Assembly (NCBI RefSeq): GCF_003149475.2
Contig: NZ_QFWV02000002.1
Coordinates: forward strand, 233,949 to 297,948
DNA length: 64,000 nt
Source of the DNA: Oceaniradius stylonematis
Lineage (GTDB): Bacteria > Pseudomonadota > Alphaproteobacteria > Rhizobiales > Rhizobiaceae
Direction of reading: 5' to 3'
The notes below the pieces were generated by a model, which saw only the letters and a program-made list of their open reading frames with translations, had not been told where the DNA came from and ran no database searches. Of the stretch, positions 25,429 through 33,638 are shown in pieces; within the stretch, counting starts at the first letter, position 1; every line of letters starts with the position of its first letter. The translations under genes and the position numbers were made by a program.

Positions 25429-28359
25429 ATGACCGACCAGAAATTCATCACGATTCGCGGCGCGCGCGAGCACAATCTCAAGAACGTCGATCTCGACCTG
25501 CCGCGGGACGCGCTGATCGTGATGACCGGCCTGTCGGGCTCGGGCAAGTCCTCGCTGGCGTTCGATACGATCTATGCCGAGGGCCAGCGCCGCTATGTCG
25601 AAAGCCTCTCGGCCTATGCGCGCCAGTTCCTCGAAATGATGCAGAAGCCCGATGTCGACCAGATCGACGGTCTGTCGCCGGCCATCTCCATCGAGCAGAA
25701 GACGACCAGCCGCAATCCGCGTTCCACGGTCGGCACGGTGACCGAGATCTACGATTACATGCGGCTTCTGTTTGCCCGCGTCGGCGTGCCGATCTCGCCG
25801 GCCACGGGCCTGCCGATCGAGAGCCAGACGGTCAGCCAGATGGTCGACCGCATTCTGGCGCTCGAGGAAGGCACGCGGCTGTATCTGCTGGCGCCCATCG
25901 TGCGCGGGCGAAAGGGCGAGTACCGCAAGGAACTGGCCGAGCTGATGAAGAAGGGTTTCCAGCGGGTCAAGGTGGACGGCGTGTTCCACGAGATCGCCGA
26001 CGTTCCGGCGCTCGACAAGAAGTTCAAGCACGATATCGACGTGGTGGTCGACCGGGTCATCGTGCGCGAGGACATGGCCGCGCGGCTGGCGGATTCGCTC
26101 GAACAGGCGCTGCGCCTGTCGGACGGGCTGGCGGTCGCCGAATATGCCGACAGGCCCCTGCCCGACGCCGAGACCAGTCAGGGTTCGGCCAACAAGTCCA
26201 AGAACGACACCCATGAGCGGATCGTCTTTTCGGAAAAGTTCGCCTGCCCCGTCTCCGGCTTCACCATTCCGGAGATCGAGCCGCGCCTGTTCTCGTTCAA
26301 CAACCCGTTCGGCGCCTGCCCGCATTGCGATGGCCTCGGCACCGAACAGGGCGTCGACCCGTCGCTTGTGGTCCCCGATCCGGGCCTGACGCTGAAAAAG
26401 GGAGCGATCGCGCCCTGGTCGAAGTCGACAAATCCGTCGCCCTATTACACGCAGACGCTGACCGCGCTCGGCAAGGCCTACGGCTTCAAGCTGACCGATG
26501 CCTGGGCCGACCTGACCGATGAGAGCCAGAACGCGATCCTTTACGGCACCGGCGGCGCGGAGATCGAGTTCTCCTATGATGACGGGCTGCGCACCTACAA
26601 GGCGAGGAAAAGCTTCGAGGGCGTGATCGGCAATCTGGAGCGCCGCTGGCGCGAGACGGATTCGGCCTGGATGCGCGAGGAGATCGAGCGCTACATGGCG
26701 CAGAACCCCTGCTCGGTCTGCAACGGTCACCGGCTCAAGCCCGAGGCGCTGGCGGTGAAGATCGACGGGCTGCACATCTCGCAGGTCTCGGCCATGTCGA
26801 TCCGCGCGGCAAAGGACTGGTTCGCCGACCTGCCGGACGCGCTCAACGACAAGCAGAACGCCATTGCGGTGCGGATCCTCAAGGAGATCCGCGACCGGCT
26901 GAAATTCCTCAACGACGTAGGCCTTGACTATCTGACGCTGTCGCGCGGCTCGGGCTCGCTGTCGGGCGGGGAGAGCCAGCGCATTCGCCTTGCCAGCCAG
27001 ATCGGCTCGGGCCTGACGGGCGTGCTCTACGTGCTGGACGAGCCGTCCATCGGCCTGCACCAGCGCGACAATGCGCGGCTTCTGGAAACGCTGCGCCATC
27101 TGCGCGATCTCGGCAACACGGTCATCGTCGTCGAACATGACGAGGACGCGGTGCTGACCGCCGACCATGTGGTCGATATCGGCCCGGCCGCCGGCATCCA
27201 TGGCGGCCACATCGTGGCGTCGGGCACGCCGGCCGAGATCATGGCCAATCCCGCCTCGCTCACCGGCCAGTACCTTTCGGGCGCCAAGGGCATCGCCGTG
27301 CCGGCAGAGCGCCGTCCGGTAGACCTCAAACACCGGGCGATCAAGGTCGTCGGCGCGCGCGGCAACAATCTGCAGGACGTGTCGGCGGCGTTGCCGCTCG
27401 GCACCTTCAGTTGCGTCACCGGCGTTTCGGGCGGCGGCAAGTCCACCTTCCTGATCGAAACGCTCTACAAGGCGGCCGCGCGGCGCATCAACGGCGCCCG
27501 CGAGGCCCCCGCCGAACATGAGCGGATCGAGGGGCTCGAGCATATCGACAAGGTGATCGACATCGACCAGTCGCCGATCGGCCGCACGCCGCGCTCGAAC
27601 CCGGCGACCTATACCGGCGCCTTCACGCCGATCCGCGAATGGTTCGCCCAATTGCCCGAGGCGAAGGCGCGCGGCTATCAGCCCGGGCGCTTTTCCTTCA
27701 ACGTCAAGGGCGGACGCTGCGAGGCGTGCCAGGGCGACGGCGTCACCAAGATCGAAATGCACTTCCTGCCCGACGTCTACGTGACCTGCGATGTCTGCCA
27801 CGGCAAGCGCTACAATCGCGAGACGCTGGAGGTGGAATTCAAGGGCAAGTCGATCTCCGACGTTCTGGAAATGACCGTCGAGGAAGGCGTGGAGTTCTTC
27901 GCAGCGGTGCCCGCCGTGCGCGACAAGCTGGCGACGCTCGAGCGCGTCGGCCTCGGCTATATCAAGGTCGGCCAGCAGGCGACGACCCTGTCGGGCGGCG
28001 AGGCGCAGCGCGTCAAGCTGGCCAAGGAGCTGTCGCGCAGGGCAACCGGCCGCACGCTCTACATTCTCGACGAGCCGACCACCGGCCTGCACTTCCACGA
28101 TGTGGCCAAGCTCTTGGAAGTGCTGCACGAACTGGTCGATGCGGGCAACACGGTCGCGGTGATCGAGCACAATCTGGAGGTCATCAAGACCGCCGACTGG
28201 GTCATCGATCTGGGCCCGGAGGGCGGCGACGGTGGCGGCGAGATTGTCGCCGAGGGCACGCCGGAGGACATCGTGGCAGCCGACCGCTCCTATACCGGCC
28301 AGTTCCTGAGGGAGCTTCTCGAACGCCGCCCGGTCAAGCGCGTCGAGGCAGCGGAGTAG
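25429..28359 (+). CDS. uvrA: UvrABC excinuclease subunit A
   Basis: 976 residues. It is the DNA-damage-scanning ATPase of nucleotide excision repair. Two ABC modules are visible: Walker [15 protein letters not shown] (near residue 35) with signature [17 protein letters not shown], and Walker [11 protein letters not shown] (near 670) with signature [14 protein letters not shown]. Cys-X2-Cys pairs for zinc are present in [25 protein letters not shown] and TCDVCHGK. The start at 25429 ([12 protein letters not shown]) is the family start; an in-frame ATG at 25312 adds unrelated residues. A perfect SOS box lies about 170 bases upstream. Confidence 0.97.
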   Translation: MTDQKFITIRGAREHNLKNVDLDLPRDALIVMTGLSGSGKSSLAFDTIYAEGQRRYVESLSAYARQFLEMMQKPDVDQIDGLSPAISIEQKTTSRNPRSTVGTVTEIYDYMRLLFARVGVPISPATGLPIESQTVSQMVDRILALEEGTRLYLLAPIVRGRKGEYRKELAELMKKGFQRVKVDGVFHEIADVPALDKKFKHDIDVVVDRVIVREDMAARLADSLEQALRLSDGLAVAEYADRPLPDAETSQGSANKSKNDTHERIVFSEKFACPVSGFTIPEIEPRLFSFNNPFGACPHCDGLGTEQGVDPSLVVPDPGLTLKKGAIAPWSKSTNPSPYYTQTLTALGKAYGFKLTDAWADLTDESQNAILYGTGGAEIEFSYDDGLRTYKARKSFEGVIGNLERRWRETDSAWMREEIERYMAQNPCSVCNGHRLKPEALAVKIDGLHISQVSAMSIRAAKDWFADLPDALNDKQNAIAVRILKEIRDRLKFLNDVGLDYLTLSRGSGSLSGGESQRIRLASQIGSGLTGVLYVLDEPSIGLHQRDNARLLETLRHLRDLGNTVIVVEHDEDAVLTADHVVDIGPAAGIHGGHIVASGTPAEIMANPASLTGQYLSGAKGIAVPAERRPVDLKHRAIKVVGARGNNLQDVSAALPLGTFSCVTGVSGGGKSTFLIETLYKAAARRINGAREAPAEHERIEGLEHIDKVIDIDQSPIGRTPRSNPATYTGAFTPIREWFAQLPEAKARGYQPGRFSFNVKGGRCEACQGDGVTKIEMHFLPDVYVTCDVCHGKRYNRETLEVEFKGKSISDVLEMTVEEGVEFFAAVPAVRDKLATLERVGLGYIKVGQQATTLSGGEAQRVKLAKELSRRATGRTLYILDEPTTGLHFHDVAKLLEVLHELVDAGNTVAVIEHNLEVIKTADWVIDLGPEGGDGGGEIVAEGTPEDIVAADRSYTGQFLRELLERRPVKRVEAAE

Positions 28360-28406
28360 GTAACTTACATGTTGACTTTCGTTTAGAGAAATTTTGAAGT
28401 CGAGTA

Positions 28407-30167
28407 ATGGGCGCATTCGGACGGCTTGTTTATTCAAGAGAATACTCAGAATTGGGAGACGAAGCCCACAAGAGGGGCGCTGTCGCCGTAGGTGCACCGA
28501 GCCTAGTCTGGCATCTCGGGATGTTCGTTGAAAACCCGATTGATCCGCCCCATCAGGAAGACCGCAACGTACGCCGCATCATCTTGGAAAATGCCCGGCA
28601 AATCTTGCACGAAATCGACAAGCGATGCGTGGCTGGCGGCTCGGCAGACGCAGGCGACGAAAGCATCTACTTCCCCCCCGCAAAATCGGCAGTTCCACTG
28701 TCTTCAGGACGCGTGGCAGAAGGCGAAACTCTAAGCTCAGCTAATGAGGATTGGTCGGCCACCGACACTGAGACGTTATTTTGTGTCTACAGCGGTATCC
28801 TCATTAAGCTGATCGTAGAAGTGCATAGCGACTACATTACGGTTACGGTCATTGCTGATTTTTCAAAGAGACCGCCAGACAAGAATCCGATGCCCGATCA
28901 TTTTCGGCTATTTGATGAATCCAGCCAATCCAGTCTACGCGCCCAAGCCGATCTCTATTTCGGTTCATATTTTCAGTACGTCTCCGGCAACAAAGATGAA
29001 AAAGGTCGGCAGGCTGCCATCAACTCGCGAAACTTCTTTCAGGATGAATTCTGGAATACTTTGGGTAAAGAATTGTTCAACGACTTCGAATGCTGGGCGA
29101 ATTCCGAACTTAGGGTATTTGCCGACTTTCGTGGAATTGTTCTTCCCTACCTCGATGAGGGAACTTTTGACTTGGGCGAGAAAAGTCGCCACCGGCAAGC
29201 ACGAAACAACGGAAAGCGCTTCACGCAACAAACGCAAGCTGATGCTCTAGACCGGCTATTGCCGATTTTCGTGCTCGGCGATCCACGCCTCCACATGCGG
29301 GAGCTGATCGCCTGTACCATGATCGGTCGGCGAGCCGTTTACGTTTCGCCACTGGGCTCTACTGTTGTAGCTGGCAATCGTGTACCCAACCGATCCATAA
29401 CCGTTCCCGTCGTCTTTGCCGTGTCGGTAGCCGACATTAATCGATGGCAAATCGGTCGGCTCGTACAACGGATAAATACTCTCGGAACCGCCCGTTTACT
29501 CGCCCTGCGGGATCTACAACGCATTCGGAAGAGCAGCCTCGAGATTCGTCGAATTGGTCGGAGAGTCGATGAAGCGGATAATGAGGAAGCGTTAAGAAAT
29601 CTCAGTCGAGAAATCGACGAAGTAGGAGCAGAATTATATGGGGGTTTAATGTATCGTGTATACAGATCAGCATTTCATGCCTCTTCGTTCAAGAATATAG
29701 TTGACGATTTAAGAGTTTTAAGAATAGAAGGCTGGCAACCTTACGATGAATTTGTTCGTCGAAGACTTTACTCGGCATATGATTTCATCGGCCGAGTCGG
29801 TGACCGGTTAGAATCGCTACGAAATAAAATTCAAAGAAAGTCAAATATTCTTAGATTCAGTGGTTTTGAAAGGAATACGAAAAGTATCGAAAAGATCCAG
29901 AAAAAAATTCACGATTCTCATAAGGTTCAACACGTGATTGAATTAATTGCTGTCGGATACTATGGGGGATATGTTGTTTATTATATTATGAAATCGTTGT
30001 CGCATTTGAGTTTCCTTCAAAGCATGTTTCTATTTAAAGAATTTTATAATGATAAGGAAAACTCGCTTCTTGGCTTTTGCCTGTTCGGATCGCTTTGTCT
30101 CGGCATAGCTTGGTTCAACTATCGACGGATATCGCACCGGCGGTCCCTGTCGTCAGAAGACGAATAG
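28407..30167 (+). CDS. AT-rich membrane-anchored protein, DUF3422-like
   Basis: 586 residues. The DNA is visibly much more AT-rich than its neighbours, most strongly from about 29,600 to 30,100, and uses rare AT-ending codons, suggesting recent acquisition. The segment IGRLVQRINTLGTARLLAL (about 350-368) followed by long helices, a VYRSAFHASSF segment, DEFVRRRL and a C-terminal ELIAVGYYGGYVVYYI matches from memory the layout of DUF3422 proteins (GRLVQR, helical stretch, eF-RRL, then a YY-rich membrane segment). Two membrane segments end the protein (about 512-530 and 553-572). No enzyme motif is seen. The ribosome site before the ATG is weak; a later Met (residue 39) is possible. Confidence 0.6.
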   Translation: MGAFGRLVYSREYSELGDEAHKRGAVAVGAPSLVWHLGMFVENPIDPPHQEDRNVRRIILENARQILHEIDKRCVAGGSADAGDESIYFPPAKSAVPLSSGRVAEGETLSSANEDWSATDTETLFCVYSGILIKLIVEVHSDYITVTVIADFSKRPPDKNPMPDHFRLFDESSQSSLRAQADLYFGSYFQYVSGNKDEKGRQAAINSRNFFQDEFWNTLGKELFNDFECWANSELRVFADFRGIVLPYLDEGTFDLGEKSRHRQARNNGKRFTQQTQADALDRLLPIFVLGDPRLHMRELIACTMIGRRAVYVSPLGSTVVAGNRVPNRSITVPVVFAVSVADINRWQIGRLVQRINTLGTARLLALRDLQRIRKSSLEIRRIGRRVDEADNEEALRNLSREIDEVGAELYGGLMYRVYRSAFHASSFKNIVDDLRVLRIEGWQPYDEFVRRRLYSAYDFIGRVGDRLESLRNKIQRKSNILRFSGFERNTKSIEKIQKKIHDSHKVQHVIELIAVGYYGGYVVYYIMKSLSHLSFLQSMFLFKEFYNDKENSLLGFCLFGSLCLGIAWFNYRRISHRRSLSSEDE

Positions 30168-30228
30168 ATTAAAGAGGTGAGCGGTGCTTTGTCGATCTTG
30201 TCTCGGTCTACTTCAGCGAAAGGAGTTC

Positions 30229-31035
30229 ATGGCCATGCCCATCCGCGCCGGCATTGGCGGCTGGACGTTCGATGCGTGGAACCAGACCTTCTATCCGCCC
30301 GAGGTGAAGAAGAAGAACCAGCTCGACTACGCGTCCCGCCAGCTCCGGACGATCGAGATCAACGGCACCTATTATCGCGGGCAGAAGCCGGAAACCTTCG
30401 CCAAATGGGCGGCGGCGGCACCGGACGGGTTTGTCTTCGCTGTCAAGGGCAACCGGTTCGTCACCAACCGCAAGGTGCTGGCCGAGGCGGGCGAGTCGAT
30501 GGACAGGTTCTTTGCCACCGGCGTCACCGAACTGGGCGACCGGCTCGGCCCGATCCTGTGGCAGTTCGCACCGACGAAAAAATTCGATCCGGACGATCTC
30601 GGCGCCTTTCTCGACATGCTGCCGCGCGAACAGGAGGGCGTGGCGCTGCGCCATGCGGTCGAGGTGCGCCACGAGAGCTTTCAGGTGCCGGAATTCATCG
30701 CACTGGCCCGCAGCCACGGCATCGCCATCGTCGGCGCGCTGCACGAGACTTACCCCGCGATCTGGGATGTCGCCGCCGATTTCGCCTATGTGCGGCTGCA
30801 GACCGGCTCGGACGATATCGAGACCTGCTATGGCGGCAACGAATTGTCGGCATGGGCCGAACGCCTGCGGCAATGGTCGCAAGGTGAAGCGCCCGACGAC
30901 CTGCCGCTGACCGCGCCCGAAACGTCTGCGCAAAACCGCCCGCGCGATGTCTTCGCCTATCTGATTTCCAGCGGCAAATCCCGCGCGCCCGCCGGCGCGA
31001 TGGCGCTGCAAAGGCTGGTGGACGACGACGCCTGA
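30229..31035 (+). CDS. DUF72 family protein
   Basis: 268 residues with the DUF72 (YecE-like) TIM-barrel signature: RAGIGGWTFDAWNQTFYP at the N-terminus, LRTIEINGTYYRGQKPETF, FAVKGNRFVTN, LGPILWQFAPTKKF and AVEVRHESF. The biochemical function of DUF72 proteins is not established. The start at 30229 (MAMPIRAG) follows AAAGGAGTTC with ideal spacing; an in-frame ATG at 30184 lacks a ribosome site. GC content returns to normal here, immediately after the AT-rich gene. Confidence 0.85.
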   Translation: MAMPIRAGIGGWTFDAWNQTFYPPEVKKKNQLDYASRQLRTIEINGTYYRGQKPETFAKWAAAAPDGFVFAVKGNRFVTNRKVLAEAGESMDRFFATGVTELGDRLGPILWQFAPTKKFDPDDLGAFLDMLPREQEGVALRHAVEVRHESFQVPEFIALARSHGIAIVGALHETYPAIWDVAADFAYVRLQTGSDDIETCYGGNELSAWAERLRQWSQGEAPDDLPLTAPETSAQNRPRDVFAYLISSGKSRAPAGAMALQRLVDDDA

Positions 31036-31045
31036 GGCATCGCGG

Positions 31046-32182
31046 CTAGCCGGCTTCCCCGCCAAGGCATGCCATGCCCTGATCGGCCAGCATCGGCAGC
31101 AGCGCGTCTGCGACCGCATCGGAGAGTTGTGCGATCCCCCGGCGCGAGAAGTGCGACTGGTCGGTGAAGTTCTCGGCGACCGGCGCGATGTCGGCGATCG
31201 GATCGATGAAGGTCCAGCCAAGGCGCTGCGCCGCTTGGTCCTGGGCCGTCACCAACAGCGTGTTCAGCCGGGCAAGGTCACGCGCGCCCAGCCCGCGCGT
31301 CTCGTGCCGCAATTGCCGCGTATGGGCCATCTGCTCGTCGAGCGGCAGCCCTTCGCGCAACTGGCCGCGATAGCCGATCGCCAGCACCGGGGTTTGGCCG
31401 ATGGCATCGGCAAGGCGACCCGCCGGCCCGTCGAAGGCCTGCGCGATGTCGGCCAACTCCCCGTCCGGTTTGGGGCCCTCATGCCGTGCCTGGCGTTCCT
31501 GGCGTGCCAGATGAAAAGCGCGGAACAGCTTGTCGGCAAGCCGCGATTGCAGCACCAGCCAAGGATAATGAAGTGTGTAGCCGCCCCGCGCATCGGCCTC
31601 GGCGTGCAGGTGAAGAACGTCGCGCATCGAACCCGACAGCACCACATGCACGTCGGGGTCAAGCGGTGCGACATCGGTGCGCACCAGTTGCGCCAGATGA
31701 TCCATCGTATAGGCCGGGCCGGCGACGGTCACCTGATCGAAGCGGCAGGCCGGCGCGCGGGCGGCCAGCCGGTCGGTCACCTGCGCGGCGATCATCTCCT
31801 CTTCGGCATGTTCGGCGCTGAACAGTTTGGAATCGCCCAGAAAGGCCAGACGGATCGTGCCTTCCGGCTTGTCGGCCGCAATGTCGGGCCCGCGAAATCC
31901 CAACGCGTTGATGGCGATGCCGCCCGCTTCGGTGCCCGGGGCAAAGCGCGGCGGCGCGCCTTCGTCGCCTGGCTGCATGGCGTCCATCAGCGCATACCAG
32001 TCGAACCCCGGCGGCGGAGCCCGCAGCGCGTCATAGCTGCGCGCCAGAACCTCGCCGGCGACAAGTCCCAAGACCACGACCAGCATCGTGCCGGCGCCGA
32101 AGGCGATCTCGGTCTGGCGTTCGGTCAACCGGCCGAGCCACCGCCCAAGCCAGGCGCCGTCGATCAGATCAATAGCGCGCAT
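31046..32182 (-). CDS. Membrane-anchored SGNH-type protein, DltD-like (acyl transfer/hydrolase)
   Basis: 378 residues with one membrane helix near the N-terminus (TMLVVVLGLVAGEVLA), placing the rest outside the cytoplasm. Catalytic motifs of the SGNH fold are visible: GDSK in RLAFLGDSKLF (nucleophile Ser) and the Asp/His block DQSHFSRRGIAQL near the end. It is the last gene of the dlt-like operon, the position of dltD. In Gram-positive dlt systems DltD acts after the MBOAT on the outside. The start at 32182 overlaps the end of the 45-residue DltX-like gene by 14 bases. A GDSL acyltransferase or esterase with another acceptor is equally possible. Confidence 0.7.
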   Translation of the reverse strand: MRAIDLIDGAWLGRWLGRLTERQTEIAFGAGTMLVVVLGLVAGEVLARSYDALRAPPPGFDWYALMDAMQPGDEGAPPRFAPGTEAGGIAINALGFRGPDIAADKPEGTIRLAFLGDSKLFSAEHAEEEMIAAQVTDRLAARAPACRFDQVTVAGPAYTMDHLAQLVRTDVAPLDPDVHVVLSGSMRDVLHLHAEADARGGYTLHYPWLVLQSRLADKLFRAFHLARQERQARHEGPKPDGELADIAQAFDGPAGRLADAIGQTPVLAIGYRGQLREGLPLDEQMAHTRQLRHETRGLGARDLARLNTLLVTAQDQAAQRLGWTFIDPIADIAPVAENFTDQSHFSRRGIAQLSDAVADALLPMLADQGMACLGGEAG

Positions 32183-32306
32183 AACGAAAATCCGCCGGCG
32201 GTTCGACGCTGAGCATGACGATGCCGGCGAGCAGCGCGACATACCAGATCGCGCACAGCCACCCGGCGGTGCGCGGTGAGAAGCGGGTCAGAAGCAGGCC
32301 GTACAT
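32169..32306 (-). CDS. DltX-like 45-residue microprotein
   Basis: 45 residues, too short for standard gene callers. One membrane helix (about residues 14-32, AGWLCAIWYVALLAGIVML) is followed by a short tail ending at the last residue with F40-R-Y42-A-R-Y45. DltX proteins are about 50 residues, have one TM helix and end in an FxYxxF-type motif whose Tyr is reported to take part in acyl transfer between DltB and DltD. The gene lies exactly between the MBOAT gene (17-base gap) and the SGNH gene (14-base overlap). Its ribosome site AGGAAAGGG is good. I infer the same role: acyl relay on the outer face. Confidence 0.75.
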   Translation of the reverse strand: MYGLLLTRFSPRTAGWLCAIWYVALLAGIVMLSVEPPADFRYARY

Positions 32307-32323
32307 GATGGCGCCCTTTCCTC

Positions 32324-33472
32324 TCAGTCGATCAGGCCAAACAGGCGGCCATAGGTTTCAAGCGCGGCGCCCGGCGTGCCGGCGGTCAGGATGACGAAAC
32401 CGAGCCAGACGAAATGGACGGTGAAGACGACCTTGGCCACATGCAGCACGGGCAGCGCGCTTTCCGGCAGCGCCTGCTCGAACCGCGTCGTCCAGCCCTG
32501 GCTCTTCTGCCAGACGATCAGCCCGATCCCGTGCCAGGCGCCCCACAAGAGGAAACGCAGCGAGATCTCGTGCCACAGGCCGATGGCGATCATCGTCGCC
32601 ATGGCGCCGAGCGCCGGGCTTCGCGTCTGGGCGACGACGACCGAATAGACATAGTCGCGGCACCAGCGTGACAGCGAGATGTGCCACGACCGCCAGAAGG
32701 CCGAGATGTTGGGCTGCAGATAGGGCCAGTTGAAGTTCTCCATCACCCGGTAGCCGAGCAGGCGCGCAAAGCCGATGGCAATGTCCGAATAGCCCGAGAA
32801 CTGGAAGTAGAGGTTTAGCCCGTTCTGGACGATTTCCAGATAGATGACGTGCTGCGCGGCAGGATCGTCGAACGTGGCGATGTAGTCGCCGAGCACGCCC
32901 TCGGTCAGGAAGTTGGAGAGGATGACGATCTTGGCATAGCCGTAAAGGATGCGCTCGGCGCCCTCGGAGATCAGCGCCGGGTCCAAGCGCTGCCGGTTGA
33001 GGTCGCGCCGGTAGTCGTCGAAGCGGTTGATCGGGCCGACGACGATGGTCGGCAGGAACAGAAGATAGCCGGCCAGTTCATGGGCGCCGGCGCGCGGGAT
33101 CGCAGACTTGTAGCGCTCCATCAGAAAGTGGATGCAGCGGAACGTGTAGTAGGACAGGCCCAGCGGGATGGCGACCGTGTCGAGCAGGTTGTCCAGATTC
33201 ACCGGCTGGGTGATCTTGTAATAGCCGAGCACGCCCAGCATGGCGATGATCGCAGCCGCGACCGGCCGGAATGTCGGCGCGGCGATGTTGCCGGCCAGAT
33301 GGGTGATCGCGGTGAAGAGCAGCAGCAGGATCGCCGAATCCGGCGAACGGCTGGCAAGGAAAATCACCGTGATCGCCATCAGCACGAACTGGCGCGCCGT
33401 GCGCGGCGCCAGCCAGTAGACCGACACGGTCAGCCACATCCAGAACAGCCATGTGATCGACAGATAGCTCAT
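32324..33472 (-). CDS. MBOAT family O-acyltransferase, DltB-like
   Basis: 382 residues, about ten membrane helices. MBOAT signatures are clear: NLYFQFSGYSDIAIGFARLL, the ENFNWPYLQPNISAFWRSWH segment, LSRWCRDYVY and the catalytic-His region GLWHEISLRFLLWGAWHG. This family moves acyl groups across or within the membrane (DltB, AlgI, PatA). AlgI-type proteins share much of this pattern, but the flanking ligase, carrier, DltX-like and SGNH genes point to the Dlt branch. It starts 25 bases after the 44-residue small gene. The acyl donor would be the carrier domain fused to the upstream ligase. Confidence 0.88.
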   Translation of the reverse strand: MSYLSITWLFWMWLTVSVYWLAPRTARQFVLMAITVIFLASRSPDSAILLLLFTAITHLAGNIAAPTFRPVAAAIIAMLGVLGYYKITQPVNLDNLLDTVAIPLGLSYYTFRCIHFLMERYKSAIPRAGAHELAGYLLFLPTIVVGPINRFDDYRRDLNRQRLDPALISEGAERILYGYAKIVILSNFLTEGVLGDYIATFDDPAAQHVIYLEIVQNGLNLYFQFSGYSDIAIGFARLLGYRVMENFNWPYLQPNISAFWRSWHISLSRWCRDYVYSVVVAQTRSPALGAMATMIAIGLWHEISLRFLLWGAWHGIGLIVWQKSQGWTTRFEQALPESALPVLHVAKVVFTVHFVWLGFVILTAGTPGAALETYGRLFGLID

Positions 33473-33497
33473 GGCCGCTCTGCGGTCTGCGCCGGCG

Positions 33498-33632
33498 TCA
33501 GCGGACGATCAAAAGAACGGCAATGGCAGCGACGGCGGCAAGGCAAGCGATCAGAAAAGCCTGCAGCCAGACGATGGGCGGCGCCGGCCGGTAGTGGGCG
33601 GCAAGGCGCGGCGTGCGGGAGTTGCGGTCCAT
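33498..33632 (-). CDS. 44-residue single-TM microprotein in the dlt-like operon
   Basis: 44 residues: a basic Pro-containing N-terminus (MDRNSRTPRLAAHYRPAPP) and one membrane helix (about 21-42, rich in Ala, Ile and Leu) ending in VR. It starts 6 bases after the ligase-carrier stop and ends 25 bases before the MBOAT start, so it is co-transcribed with them. No family is recognised. Good operon spacing and a clean TM helix support it as real. It could be an accessory or assembly subunit of the MBOAT. It lacks the FxYxxF tail, so it is not itself DltX-like. Confidence 0.6.
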   Translation of the reverse strand: MDRNSRTPRLAAHYRPAPPIVWLQAFLIACLAAVAAIAVLLIVR

Positions 33633-33638
33633 CACCCA

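Noticed and set aside
25357-28497. 1046-residue minus-strand frame opposite uvrA
   Set aside because: Antisense shadow of uvrA; no recognisable domain.
28360-30228. Mobile element at the AT-rich gene
   Set aside because: No transposase or integrase, terminal repeats or target duplication could be found at either border.
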